From Candidatus Heimdallarchaeota archaeon LC_3 (GTDB lineage: Archaea > Asgardarchaeota > Heimdallarchaeia > Hodarchaeales > LC-3), in the NCBI GenBank assembly GCA_001940645.1, contig MDVS01000119.1:4291-68290 (forward strand): DNA of 64,000 nt, in the 5' to 3' direction. Below are positions 47,582 to 56,478 of this stretch, in pieces. The translations under genes and the position numbers were made by a program. The notes under the pieces are model-generated. The model worked only from the letters and a program-made list of their open reading frames with translations, was not told the origin of the DNA and did not search any database. Positions within the stretch are counted from its first letter, which is position 1; every line of letters begins with the position of its first letter.

Positions 47582-48418
47582 ATGCTCAAAATTGAAAATT
47601 CTATATTGAAGAGTAAATACAACAATCTTTTAAAATTCTTTGAAGGAAAAATAGTTGTAGTTGCATTCAGTGGAGGCATTGATTCTACAATAGTTGCAGA
47701 AATAGCACATAGATCTGCTAAACGTATGGTTGCGTTAACAGCAGATTCAATTACCGTTTTACCTGGAGAAGTTGATAAGGCAAAAGATTTAGCGAAAAAA
47801 CAGGGTTGGGAGCATAAAATTGTTTTTATTAATGAACTAGAAGACAACAATTTTGCTAGAAATCCAACAAACAGGTGTTACTATTGCAAAGCAGGATTAT
47901 CTAAAGAATTAAATAAATTATTCAAAGAAATAGATGCCGATATCATAGTAGAAGGAACAAATTTTACTGAAGTTACAGGAGAACATAGACCTGGTTTACA
48001 AGCATTAAAGGAAAATGAAATTAAATCTCCTTTGCTGGAAGAAGAATTTTCTAAAGATGAAATTCGTGAATTAGCATCAATTCTTGATTTACCTAACTAT
48101 GATAAGCCTAGTTTAGCCTGTTTAAGCTCCCGGTTTCCTTATGGAGTTGAAATAACACCAGATAAATTAAAAAGAGTAGGATTAGCAGAAAGGTATATTA
48201 TCGATACATACAAGATTAACTCACTACGTGTTAGAGATCATGAGGGGTTAGCAAGAATAGAAATTTCCCCTAATGAAAGAAGTAAAATATTATCGATCTC
48301 AATTTTTGATGATCTCAATGAAAAACTAAAATCTCTCGGCTTTACTTATGTGAGTATCGATTGTCGTGGTTATAAATCAGGATCTTTAAATGAAATGATC
48401 ACAATAAGTGAATTATAA
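47582..48418 (+). CDS. larE: LarE, sulfur transferase for nickel-pincer cofactor
   Basis: Converts the carboxyl groups of the LarB product to thiocarboxylates using ATP. The PP-loop is FSGGIDST. Three conserved cysteines are visible: RCYYC (C99, C102) and ACLSSRFPYG (C180, numbering from the ATG). Three cysteines suggest the iron-sulfur type of LarE rather than the single-use sacrificial-cysteine type; this is inference. The ATG at 47582 is chosen over a TTG four codons upstream. First of three lar genes in a row. Confidence 0.9.
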   Translation: MLKIENSILKSKYNNLLKFFEGKIVVVAFSGGIDSTIVAEIAHRSAKRMVALTADSITVLPGEVDKAKDLAKKQGWEHKIVFINELEDNNFARNPTNRCYYCKAGLSKELNKLFKEIDADIIVEGTNFTEVTGEHRPGLQALKENEIKSPLLEEEFSKDEIRELASILDLPNYDKPSLACLSSRFPYGVEITPDKLKRVGLAERYIIDTYKINSLRVRDHEGLARIEISPNERSKILSISIFDDLNEKLKSLGFTYVSIDCRGYKSGSLNEMITISEL

Positions 48419-48472
48419 TTCCAGTTATTACATTAAATTTAATTATCTAATTTTATTACCTTTATTTGAGCT

Positions 48473-49723
48473 ATGAATATACTACTTATTGATCCACAGC
48501 AAAGTGGAATATCCGGAGATATGCTATTAGCAGGATTAACAGATGTTTTCCATGCTCATGATCAAATTAACAATTTTTTTGATAAAATCATATCTTTTGT
48601 TCACAATGTTGAAGCAAAATACACATTAGAGAAAATTACGAAAAAGAATATTTCAGGATCTATCCTTAAATTTAATATCATGAATGACATTAAAAAATCA
48701 AACGTAAAAGAATTATTAATATTGATCGATGAAATATTAGATAAATTGTCTCTCTCCGAAGAAGCTCAAAAATTTGTAAAAGATGTTTTTGATCTTATCG
48801 TTACTTCAGAAGCCAGCATACATGGGTATACTATAACTGAAACAGATAAAATGCATTTTCATGAATTAAATAGTATTGATTCTATTATAGATATAGTCGG
48901 TGTGGCATTTTTAATCGATCATTGTTATAAATGGGATAAACCAATAATTGGTCTTCCTGTAAGCAATGGAACTGGTGCAATATCTTTTTCTCATGGAGAA
49001 TTTTCTTTACCAGCACCAGCTGTTACAAAAATCTTAGAAATATCAAATTATCCAAATTTTCATATAAATGTACCCTATGAATTAACAACCGTTACTGGGA
49101 TTGCACTTCTTTCGAAACTTGTTACCGAGCAGAAACTTATTCAAACACTACACAGAAAAAGCAAAACTGGAATTGGACATGGTCAACAAGACATTGGAAA
49201 AAGGGCAAATATTATTAATATTCAGTTATTAGAAATTATCAATGTGGATAAAGATAAATCTAATGTTAGTACAGATGAGATTGTTGTATTAGAAAGCCAT
49301 GTTGATGATTTATCGGGTGAAATTTTAGGTCAGATAATTGAAGAGTTTCAAACTGATTCAAATGTATTAGATATTTCAATATATAATCTTATTATGAAAA
49401 AAAATCGTCCTGGTCATTGTATAAGGATTCTATGCTCACGAGAAAACAAACACATAATTACTGAAAAATTAATTAGAAATACAGGAACTTTAGGAGTTAG
49501 AATATCTCCGGTTCAAAGACACATTGCAATTCGAGAAATTCAGATTAAAAAAGTTTTACTATATAATAAAGAATACGAAATCAAAATAAAAATTGCAAAA
49601 TTTGGTGAAAACATAGTAAATGTGAAACCTGAATTTGAAGATTTGAAGAAACTCTCTGAAAAATTAAATAAACCTTTAAAGGAAATAAACGATCTTGTTA
49701 TTTCTCAAATTAAGAGGAGTTAA
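48473..49723 (+). CDS. larC: LarC, nickel insertion for the pincer cofactor
   Basis: CTP-dependent nickel insertase of the pincer nucleotide pathway. The diagnostic phrases are IDPQQSGISGDMLLAGL at the start, MHFHELNSIDSIIDIVG and VPYELTTVTGIALLSKL, then a C-terminal domain (VVLESHVDDLSGEILG) onward. The gene is one uninterrupted 416-codon frame, unlike Lactiplantibacillus plantarum where LarC is made by frameshifting. The gap to larE is 54 bases and to larB six bases. Confidence 0.92.
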   Translation: MNILLIDPQQSGISGDMLLAGLTDVFHAHDQINNFFDKIISFVHNVEAKYTLEKITKKNISGSILKFNIMNDIKKSNVKELLILIDEILDKLSLSEEAQKFVKDVFDLIVTSEASIHGYTITETDKMHFHELNSIDSIIDIVGVAFLIDHCYKWDKPIIGLPVSNGTGAISFSHGEFSLPAPAVTKILEISNYPNFHINVPYELTTVTGIALLSKLVTEQKLIQTLHRKSKTGIGHGQQDIGKRANIINIQLLEIINVDKDKSNVSTDEIVVLESHVDDLSGEILGQIIEEFQTDSNVLDISIYNLIMKKNRPGHCIRILCSRENKHIITEKLIRNTGTLGVRISPVQRHIAIREIQIKKVLLYNKEYEIKIKIAKFGENIVNVKPEFEDLKKLSEKLNKPLKEINDLVISQIKRS

Positions 49724-49729
49724 ATTTTA

Positions 49730-50584
49730 ATGGTAAAGAGAACAATAAAAAGTGTTGAAAATGAAGAATTCAAACCAATTACTAATTTATCCTCTATTAG
49801 AAACATTTTAACAAGACTAACAAATGGTAATCTTTCAATTTCTGAAGCGGAATCTTTAATTTCAAATAATTCCCTACTATCCGTAGATGATTTTTTATTA
49901 TTCGATACATTTCGTGAAGGTCGATCCGGTATACCTGAGGTAATTTTTTCTGAATCCAAATCAAATAATATGCTAATTAAAATTATAGAAAATGTAACTC
50001 CAAAGAGAAATGTTGTTTTATTTACTAGATTAACAGATGATCATTTGGAGTTATTTAATACTTATTTTTCTAAGAAGAAAAATTTTCACTCCAACATTGA
50101 TTATGATGGGAGGACTGCTGTTATTTCGTTGTTGAATTATAAATTTCCAGAACAAAAATTAGGTCCTGTAGTAATTTTAACAGCAGGCTCTTCAGATATC
50201 CCTATAGCTAAAGAAGCTCAATTAACTTTGAATTTAATGGGAATAAAAACTCTTACTTCTTATGATGTAGGGATAGCTGGATTACATAGGTTAATCAACC
50301 CTTTAAAGATTTTTTTAGAACAGAATCCTGTATGTATTATTGTTTGTGCTGGAATGGAAGGTGCTTTACCTTCTGTTGTAGCTGGTTTAGTTGATGTTCC
50401 TGTAATTGGCGTTCCTGTATCAATTGGGTATGGTTATGGAGGAAAAGGAATAGGAGCATTAACTTCAATGCTTCAAAGTTGTTCCCCAGGATTATCAGTC
50501 GTTAATATAGATGCAGGATTTAATGCAGGTGCAATGGCTGCATTAATAGCAAAAAGAATTGAAAAAGAATTGAAAAAGAAGTAA
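49730..50584 (+). CDS. larB: LarB, pyridinium dicarboxylate synthase
   Basis: Carboxylates and hydrolyses nicotinate adenine dinucleotide, the first step of nickel-pincer synthesis. The C-terminal domain is related to PurE: VVILTAGSSDIPIAKEAQLTL, CAGMEGALPSVVAGL and PVIGVPVSIGYG. The N-terminal 110 residues match LarB proteins (RSGIPEVIFSE). At 284 residues it is slightly long. It is the third lar gene here, and no larA racemase gene is seen nearby. Confidence 0.92.
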   Translation: MVKRTIKSVENEEFKPITNLSSIRNILTRLTNGNLSISEAESLISNNSLLSVDDFLLFDTFREGRSGIPEVIFSESKSNNMLIKIIENVTPKRNVVLFTRLTDDHLELFNTYFSKKKNFHSNIDYDGRTAVISLLNYKFPEQKLGPVVILTAGSSDIPIAKEAQLTLNLMGIKTLTSYDVGIAGLHRLINPLKIFLEQNPVCIIVCAGMEGALPSVVAGLVDVPVIGVPVSIGYGYGGKGIGALTSMLQSCSPGLSVVNIDAGFNAGAMAALIAKRIEKELKKK

Positions 50585-50598
50585 GATGACATAAGATG

Positions 50599-50844
50599 TT
50601 AAAGCGCAACTGATCCATGCAATTTCCAAACAATGGCTTTCCTTTCTTTTGAAATGAATTTTTGTACAATTCCTTCTTTTTCTAAAGCTATAAGAGTTCT
50701 CGGGACACGATCTTTACATTCATTAGAAATATTAGCAGCCTCATCAATAATTTCAGCTGTGGTAGCTTCAGTGAAATCTTCAAGTATTAAAACAATTGTT
50801 TTTTTCGGATCAACTCTATCTTGAGTCAATATAATACCATCCAT
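50599..50844 (-). CDS. Small winged-helix-like protein
   Basis: An 81-residue protein that I do not recognise by name. The segment TAEIIDEAANISNECKDRVPRTLIALEKEGIV followed by a short basic hairpin (KFISKERKAIVWKL) fits a compact winged helix. No cofactor residues or membrane helix are seen. It converges with larB (stops 14 bases apart). Transcriptional regulation is a plausible role, but its target is unknown. Confidence 0.6.
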   Translation of the reverse strand: MDGIILTQDRVDPKKTIVLILEDFTEATTAEIIDEAANISNECKDRVPRTLIALEKEGIVQKFISKERKAIVWKLHGSVAL

Positions 50845-50960
50845 GTTTTATTATTTACAAAATACTGAAAACTGGTTATATTATAATCTAATTATAAGAC
50901 TGATAAGCGTTTATGTGAATGTCCTATTAATAAGTCTTATTTTATCATTTTAAATTGAAT

Positions 50961-52199
50961 TCAACTAAAAAGACTAAATATTTCGCTTAAACTAGACGCA
51001 ATTATTTCAATTTCTTCAATAGTATTATAAATTGAAAAAGAAAATTGATTCACGCCATTTTTATATCCTGATGAGAGGAAAAATTGAGGAGTAGAGAGAA
51101 AACCCGAATGAGAAGCAATTTTATACTGAGAATCAAGTATTAGAGATAAATCATGGGGATTAATCATTTTAGAAGCTAAAGAGAATATAGGGATTTGTTT
51201 CTTTATTGAAGAAGCTTTGAACATGGTTAAATGAGTAAAGTCGATTTTTTGAATTGCTTCAATAAATTTTTTTGATAAATTTTGTTCATAATCGATGATT
51301 TTTTGGATGCCAATTGTATTAATAAACCTTAAAGCTTCGCCAGCACCAATAATACCCGCATAATTTTGAGATAAGCTTTCAAATCTTTCCGGTGGTTTCT
51401 TAAATTTATAAGAAGAAGAAAAATTTCTTAAATCATTTAAATTATCAAGTTCTGTTAAGGAGTATTCATTAAAATCTTCTGGATACATTTCATCTATTAA
51501 AGAATATTTTCCATACATATAACCTATTCCTGAAGGTCCAAAATTTGTGTCAAATTTTCCTATTGCATAATCAACATCCAATTCATGAACGTCAATTTTA
51601 TTATGTGATAAAGAATAAGTTGTATCTATTAACACTTCAGCTGAATTATCATGTGAAATTTTGATGATTTCTTCTATTGGATATAATTGACCAGAAATAT
51701 TAGATATATGAGGGAAAACTACTAACTTTGGTTTAATTGTTGATAATTTTTGATTCAAATCATTGAGATATTCATAATTACTTTCAGTCATACTGAAAAA
51801 ATGATTTACGTAAACATTTTTATTATTAGGATTTAACCATGGTAATAACCAAGGTAAACTAAGGTTTTTATCAAACAAAATGTTTAGTTTGTCTTTTTTT
51901 ATTTGATGATAGCTTTTAAGAAAAAGATTTACGGCATCAGGTATACCATTAGTCCAAATTATTTCTCCAGAAGATCTAGCTCCAAGAAATTTTGCTAGTT
52001 CAAGTCTAGATTGCTCAAGAAAATCAGTACCTTCAACAACAAGAGAATTTCCAGCTTTATAATAGCATCCTGTAGATTTATCTTGGAAATTCTTCATTGC
52101 TTGCTGAACCTGATTAGGAATAGCTGTTTTACATGCAGAATCAGCATATATGCCATCATAATCGTTGATGAAAGTAAATTTCTTCCTGATATTATCCAA
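50961..52199 (-). CDS. Class V aminotransferase / cysteine-desulfurase-like
   Basis: A PLP enzyme of fold type I, 412 residues. The start YADSACKTAIPNQVQ and the middle VVFPHISNISGQLYPIEEI, then VLIDTTYSLSH, match class V enzymes. The cofactor lysine is predicted in YAIGKFDTNFGPSGIGYMYG, the position of the usual HK...GPxGxG segment. The divergence at that site (GKF) and low overall conservation leave the reaction open; kynureninase-, isopenicillin epimerase- and cysteine-desulfurase-like activities are all possible. It is isolated, with no iron-sulfur scaffold gene nearby. Confidence 0.75.
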   Translation of the reverse strand: MDNIRKKFTFINDYDGIYADSACKTAIPNQVQQAMKNFQDKSTGCYYKAGNSLVVEGTDFLEQSRLELAKFLGARSSGEIIWTNGIPDAVNLFLKSYHQIKKDKLNILFDKNLSLPWLLPWLNPNNKNVYVNHFFSMTESNYEYLNDLNQKLSTIKPKLVVFPHISNISGQLYPIEEIIKISHDNSAEVLIDTTYSLSHNKIDVHELDVDYAIGKFDTNFGPSGIGYMYGKYSLIDEMYPEDFNEYSLTELDNLNDLRNFSSSYKFKKPPERFESLSQNYAGIIGAGEALRFINTIGIQKIIDYEQNLSKKFIEAIQKIDFTHLTMFKASSIKKQIPIFSLASKMINPHDLSLILDSQYKIASHSGFLSTPQFFLSSGYKNGVNQFSFSIYNTIEEIEIIASSLSEIFSLFS

Positions 52200-52357
52200 A
52201 AAACAAATCTTCCTAAAAAACGAGTTATTCTACAAACACTTTTAGTTTTTAAAAAACAATTTTATTTAAAATAAATCGATGGAATTTTAAAGAAAATTTA
52301 TAGGATTCGTACAATGACACCGATTATTTGATGTGATTTTGTTTGGTTTGTTACAAG

Positions 52358-52738
52358 ATGTTATTTAAAAACTTAGAAATGATATTATTTAATAGATATA
52401 GTATAAAAATTAATGACAATGACTGGAAAGAACTTGAAAACGTAATGATTAACGAATTGGAAAATATTCTATTCATCAAAATAAATTCACACAAAGAATT
52501 GGTTGAAGCATTGGAACTCCTTAAAAAAAATTATCGTAATTATTTTTTAAGACTTGAAAACAAACTAAAGCTCAATTTTAGAGTATCCAAAGACTCACTA
52601 AGTAAGAAGAAGAAACCCAATAAAGAAAATAGAAACAAAATTGAGAATGAAGATAAAGATGAAGATAAAAACGGAGGAGGTGGAATCAGAGTCAATAAAA
52701 AAAAGAAAAAAAATGATTTAGAGTATATTTATTTCTAA
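52358..52738 (+). CDS. Hypothetical lysine-rich protein
   Basis: About 126 residues from the ATG at 52358. The first 85 look helical (ELENVMINELENILFIKINSHKELVEALELLKKNYRN) and may fold. The rest is charged low complexity (KKKKPNKENRNKIENEDKDEDK, then GGGG and a KKKKK run). It is not recognised. It ends 12 bases before the stop of the converging MFS gene. The coding signal is moderate, since AT-rich sequence easily yields lysine-rich frames. Confidence 0.4.
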   Translation: MLFKNLEMILFNRYSIKINDNDWKELENVMINELENILFIKINSHKELVEALELLKKNYRNYFLRLENKLKLNFRVSKDSLSKKKKPNKENRNKIENEDKDEDKNGGGGIRVNKKKKKNDLEYIYF

Positions 52739-52750
52739 TAATTTTCTAAG

Positions 52751-54121
52751 TTATTCATTCTTCAATTGTTCAGCACGGTCTTTTAAAATTTTTCTCAGTA
52801 TTTTTGCATCATTCTCTACATAAAAAATACTAGGGATCCATAAAACCATTGCTAATCCGTATCCAATAACGACGATGGCAATAAAGGTCTGAGGATATCC
52901 AAGGGTTGGAATCAGGAATGACGCAATAAATAATCCTATTGATGCGCCAATTTGATCTGCAAAAGTAAATATTGATGAAATTGAACCTCTAGCTTCGGGT
53001 TCATTAATATCAAAAGATAATGATCTTCTATTCGGACCTGAAGCTCCTCCTAATAGCGTTCCTAGGAAGAAAAAACTCATGAAAATCAGAAAGGATGAAG
53101 ATGTTAAAATAAATAATAATACATTAATATTTCCTTTTTCATATACTGGTAAAGCAAAGAAAAATGAGAATGATATCATGGGAACCTGGAGTCCCATTGT
53201 TAAAGTGACTAACAAAGCTTTTGCTTTTGTTGTTTGATACTTTTGTTGTAATTTGTCACCTAAATATCCCCAGATAAGAAAACCAAAGATTCTTCCAGAG
53301 GCAGAACTTAAAGCTAATATAGTAGCCCAAATTAATGGTAATCCAATTCCTCCATATCTTGTATCGGATAAATAATTAATTAAATAATAATTTAATATAG
53401 CACTTGGGATCAATGCTAAAATTCCTTGCGTCATCATAGAAAGGTTAGTTTTCTTCTTAAACAATGAATAAAATGTCTTTATATTAATCAATGGCATTTT
53501 TTTATCGTTTAGTTGATTTTTGGAAGCTAATTCAATCAATTCAGGTTCCTTTTCCCCTCTTATGGGTTCTCTTATGCTTAAAAATAGTATTAATAAAAAT
53601 AAGAAGAATAAAGCGATAATCAAAAAGGGTATTTGCCAATTAATATCCCCAAAAACTCCTCCTAATATAATGCCAATCCCTGAACCTGATATAGTTGCTA
53701 CTGACGATCCTCCTAGAATAGTGCTTCTTTCATTTATGTCGATAAAGTCACTAGCTAAAGAATAGGAAACAGGTGAAATTGTTCCTATACCGATTCCCAT
53801 AAAAACTCTTAATAATATGTAGATTTCAATTTTATCTGCAAATATCATCCCAATATTGGAAAAAATAACTATAGCAAATCCAATTAGTAATATTCTCTTT
53901 CTTGAATATTTATCGGAAAGATAACCCCATAAGAAAAGAGACATAGTTGATATAAAAATGAAAAATGCTTCAATCAGTCCCAAATAATTTATATTATAAT
54001 AAATCTCGATAATAGAAATCATCGGGATTATTATCGAATATGCAATTGATCCTGAAAAAAGAATTAGGAAAAATAATAAGATATTTTTTTCAAAGAATTT
54101 TTTGTAAACCAAATGAGTCAC
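52751..54121 (-). CDS. Major facilitator superfamily transporter
   Basis: A 456-residue protein with about 12 hydrophobic helices. The MFS signature after helix 2 is GYLSDKYSRKRIL, and a similar loop GYLGDKLQQKY follows helix 8. PVSYSLASDFID resembles helix 5 motif C regions of drug and organic-acid carriers. A charged loop of about 40 residues lies between the halves. The substrate cannot be inferred. It is followed upstream by the GNAT gene on the same strand at 71 bases. Confidence 0.85.
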   Translation of the reverse strand: MTHLVYKKFFEKNILLFFLILFSGSIAYSIIIPMISIIEIYYNINYLGLIEAFFIFISTMSLFLWGYLSDKYSRKRILLIGFAIVIFSNIGMIFADKIEIYILLRVFMGIGIGTISPVSYSLASDFIDINERSTILGGSSVATISGSGIGIILGGVFGDINWQIPFLIIALFFLFLLILFLSIREPIRGEKEPELIELASKNQLNDKKMPLINIKTFYSLFKKKTNLSMMTQGILALIPSAILNYYLINYLSDTRYGGIGLPLIWATILALSSASGRIFGFLIWGYLGDKLQQKYQTTKAKALLVTLTMGLQVPMISFSFFFALPVYEKGNINVLLFILTSSSFLIFMSFFFLGTLLGGASGPNRRSLSFDINEPEARGSISSIFTFADQIGASIGLFIASFLIPTLGYPQTFIAIVVIGYGLAMVLWIPSIFYVENDAKILRKILKDRAEQLKNE

Positions 54122-54192
54122 ATTGAATTTTCATTCTAAATTGAATAAAAAGCTAAAAAGATCGTTGAACTTATTGTTCTAGAAATTAAAGG

Positions 54193-54633
54193 TTATATTA
54201 ACTTTTCGACGACTATCATTGGGCTTTTTTGAAAACCTAGGGTGCTTAAATATGTAATCAAGTCTCCTTGATTCCAATTAAGCATAGTTTGAATTTTTGA
54301 AACGTTTTTTTCCTTAAATTGTTTTATTATTCCATCGCCAAGAAGCGTTCCAATTCTCCTTCCTTGAAAATCTGGATCAACTCCTATGACATTTAACCAA
54401 CCAATTTTTCCTTTAACACCAAATTCTGAGGATCTCGTATGACCTAAAACAAATCCTACAAATTTTCCATCAATTTCTGCTCCTAAAGAGTATCCAAGTG
54501 GAATTACCCATTTTGCTGTTGCTTCTAAGTCAATATCAAAAACAGGTTTTAAAGGATTACTTATTTTTGCGTCTATTTCAATTACTAAATTAATATCTTC
54601 GACAGTTAATGGTCTAATTACAATTTTTGACAA
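54193..54633 (-). CDS. GNAT-family N-acetyltransferase
   Basis: Transfers acetyl from acetyl-CoA to an amine. The acetyl-CoA loop is DPDFQGRRIGTLLGDG (Q-x2-R/G-x-G). IRPLTVEDINLVIEID is a typical GNAT start, similar to RimI-like proteins. I set the start at a TTG (MSKIVIRP) because GGAGAG lies just upstream. The longer frame from 54654 would overlap the stop of the small DUF2080 gene. About 146 residues. The target could be a protein N-terminus or small amine; not decidable. Confidence 0.82.
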   Translation of the reverse strand: MSKIVIRPLTVEDINLVIEIDAKISNPLKPVFDIDLEATAKWVIPLGYSLGAEIDGKFVGFVLGHTRSSEFGVKGKIGWLNVIGVDPDFQGRRIGTLLGDGIIKQFKEKNVSKIQTMLNWNQGDLITYLSTLGFQKSPMIVVEKLI

Positions 54634-54646
54634 TTTAAATCTCTCC

Positions 54647-54784
54647 TTAATCAATTCTAATAATTTTAACTCTCTTACCTATCCAATGAGGAGGTAAGTA
54701 AACTCTTCCTGAGTTTCCAGATTTTTTTACAATTTTTTCCAGCATTTCTTTTCCGCCTACTTCAAACTTTGAATCAGAACTCAT
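54647..54784 (-). CDS. DUF2080-like 45-residue protein
   Basis: This small gene codes for a protein whose core KKSGNSGRVYLPPHWIGKRVKI matches the DUF2080 proteins often labelled transposon-encoded in archaea. That pattern also looks like an AbrB/SpoVT-type swapped-hairpin DNA-binding domain. It starts with ATG and its TAA lies 14 bases before the likely GNAT start, so they may be cotranscribed. It may be a stray of a mobile element or an antitoxin-like regulator; no toxin partner was found. Confidence 0.75.
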   Translation of the reverse strand: MSSDSKFEVGGKEMLEKIVKKSGNSGRVYLPPHWIGKRVKIIRID

Positions 54785-54988
54785 TTATATCAATCCAAAA
54801 ATGTTGTTAGTAATTAAATAGAATCTTATTATTGGTATAATTCAGAAATTACTTTTGTATTTAATAAATTAGTAGTAAAAATCAATTTAGGTTTGTTTAA
54901 TATTATTTTGGAAATCGAAATAAGTAAATATTAATGAATTGAATTTGCTTAAATTCAAATTTAAAAAAAAAATTAATTAAATACTCAA

Positions 54989-56239
54989 TTACGCATTTAA
55001 ATCTTTCTCAATAAAGGTTTGCATGTCTGAAATTAATGAATCAACTGGTAATTCTAACGTTATTTCAGTGACCCTGCCTTTTGTTCCTTTACTGGTTATC
55101 CATGTATGTATCAGTCCTAAATCACTTAGTTTTTGGACATAAGACCATAAACTAGTGTGACCTTTTCCAATAGATAGATTAAAACTTTTACATTCAATTA
55201 CAAATTGTTTTTTTAATTTGGTTAGTGATATAGTACTTGTATCAGGGTTTAGATGAAATACCTTGCCGATACTCAATAAAGTAACCTTTTGTTGGAGTGG
55301 TAAATCTTCTAAAATTTCTTTGCTTATGGGATCTACATTGATTTGGGCTAATCTGACATGATCAGCTTTTACATATAAATCATTTTTATTTTCTGCAATT
55401 TTTATACTACGCCATAAAATTTCAATCACCAATCTTGCATCACCACCTTTATCAGACGCAAATTTTGCAATAGACAGAATTAATTCATCTGAAATAATAT
55501 CCTCTTTTATCCCAAGGATAACTCTTGAAGTAAGAATATCATTCAACTGTTCTTTGGTATAAGATGGAAACTTTACTATGTTTTTTGCTAAACTAGACTT
55601 TGTCGAGGGGTCTAATAAATACAAGAACTCTTTATTTCGTGTAATTACTACTAAAGATATTCTTTGATTGTTAATATATGAATTATCATCATTAATTCTA
55701 GTAAAAGTATAAAGAAGTGTATTAATCTCAGAATCACGAAATAGATAATCAATTTCATCTAAAGTAAGTAAAAGATACAAATTCATTTGTTCTAACGTCG
55801 TTATAAGCTCATGAATCAATTCACTTGCTGAAAAACCTCTATGGGGAAATTTGGGTGATAAACTCTTCATCAAGTCTATTAATAATAAATAAACTGTTCT
55901 ACTACGACGACAATTTAAATGACGATAGATAAACCTTGTATAAGGCATTTTTTTAATAGCATATTCTTCTAAGTCAAGACCTAACCGTTTGGCTGCTGAA
56001 GTTTTTCCGCTTCCTACTGGTCCTACTAATATAATAGACTGACGGAAAGATGGATTTTCTGGTGACTTATTGAATATACCCCTAAGATATCTAGTCATTT
56101 CTAGGATTTGGGAATCTCTGTGGGGCATATTTTCAGGCATATAGTCGAATGTAAGTATATTTTCATCTTTAAATAGTGAATAGGAATTAGACCTTTCATT
56201 TAGTTCAGCTTCCATTAATTGTCTGATACTCTGTTGCAT
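54989..56239 (-). CDS. Cdc6/Orc1 replication initiator
   Basis: AAA+ protein that marks replication origins and loads the MCM helicase. Walker A is GPVGSGKTSAAK (about 73-84), Walker B LLLTLDEIDYLF, sensor 1 VVITRNKEF, sensor 2 region GGDARLVIEIL, and a C-terminal winged helix (about 320-416). The 416-residue length is typical. Archaea often place an origin beside a cdc6 gene. I looked at both flanks for origin recognition boxes and saw no convincing copies, so the gene may be a non-origin-linked paralogue. Confidence 0.9.
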   Translation of the reverse strand: MQQSIRQLMEAELNERSNSYSLFKDENILTFDYMPENMPHRDSQILEMTRYLRGIFNKSPENPSFRQSIILVGPVGSGKTSAAKRLGLDLEEYAIKKMPYTRFIYRHLNCRRSRTVYLLLIDLMKSLSPKFPHRGFSASELIHELITTLEQMNLYLLLTLDEIDYLFRDSEINTLLYTFTRINDDNSYINNQRISLVVITRNKEFLYLLDPSTKSSLAKNIVKFPSYTKEQLNDILTSRVILGIKEDIISDELILSIAKFASDKGGDARLVIEILWRSIKIAENKNDLYVKADHVRLAQINVDPISKEILEDLPLQQKVTLLSIGKVFHLNPDTSTISLTKLKKQFVIECKSFNLSIGKGHTSLWSYVQKLSDLGLIHTWITSKGTKGRVTEITLELPVDSLISDMQTFIEKDLNA

Positions 56240-56478
56240 CTTTAGGTCACCATACAGTTAGCTGATATTGCTTTATATTAACCCAAAAGAGAGTGTTTCA
56301 AAAAACCAAATAAATGAAAAATAGAATTTGGAAGAAGTCATAATCGACAATATTATTACAGCAACAAATGCAAACAAGAGATAGTTTCTTATTATTAAAG
56401 AAGAGGATAAGTTGTTTTTGAATGTAATATCAATTAATTTCAAATAATGCAAGTATATTATACTTTATTCTGTTTATT

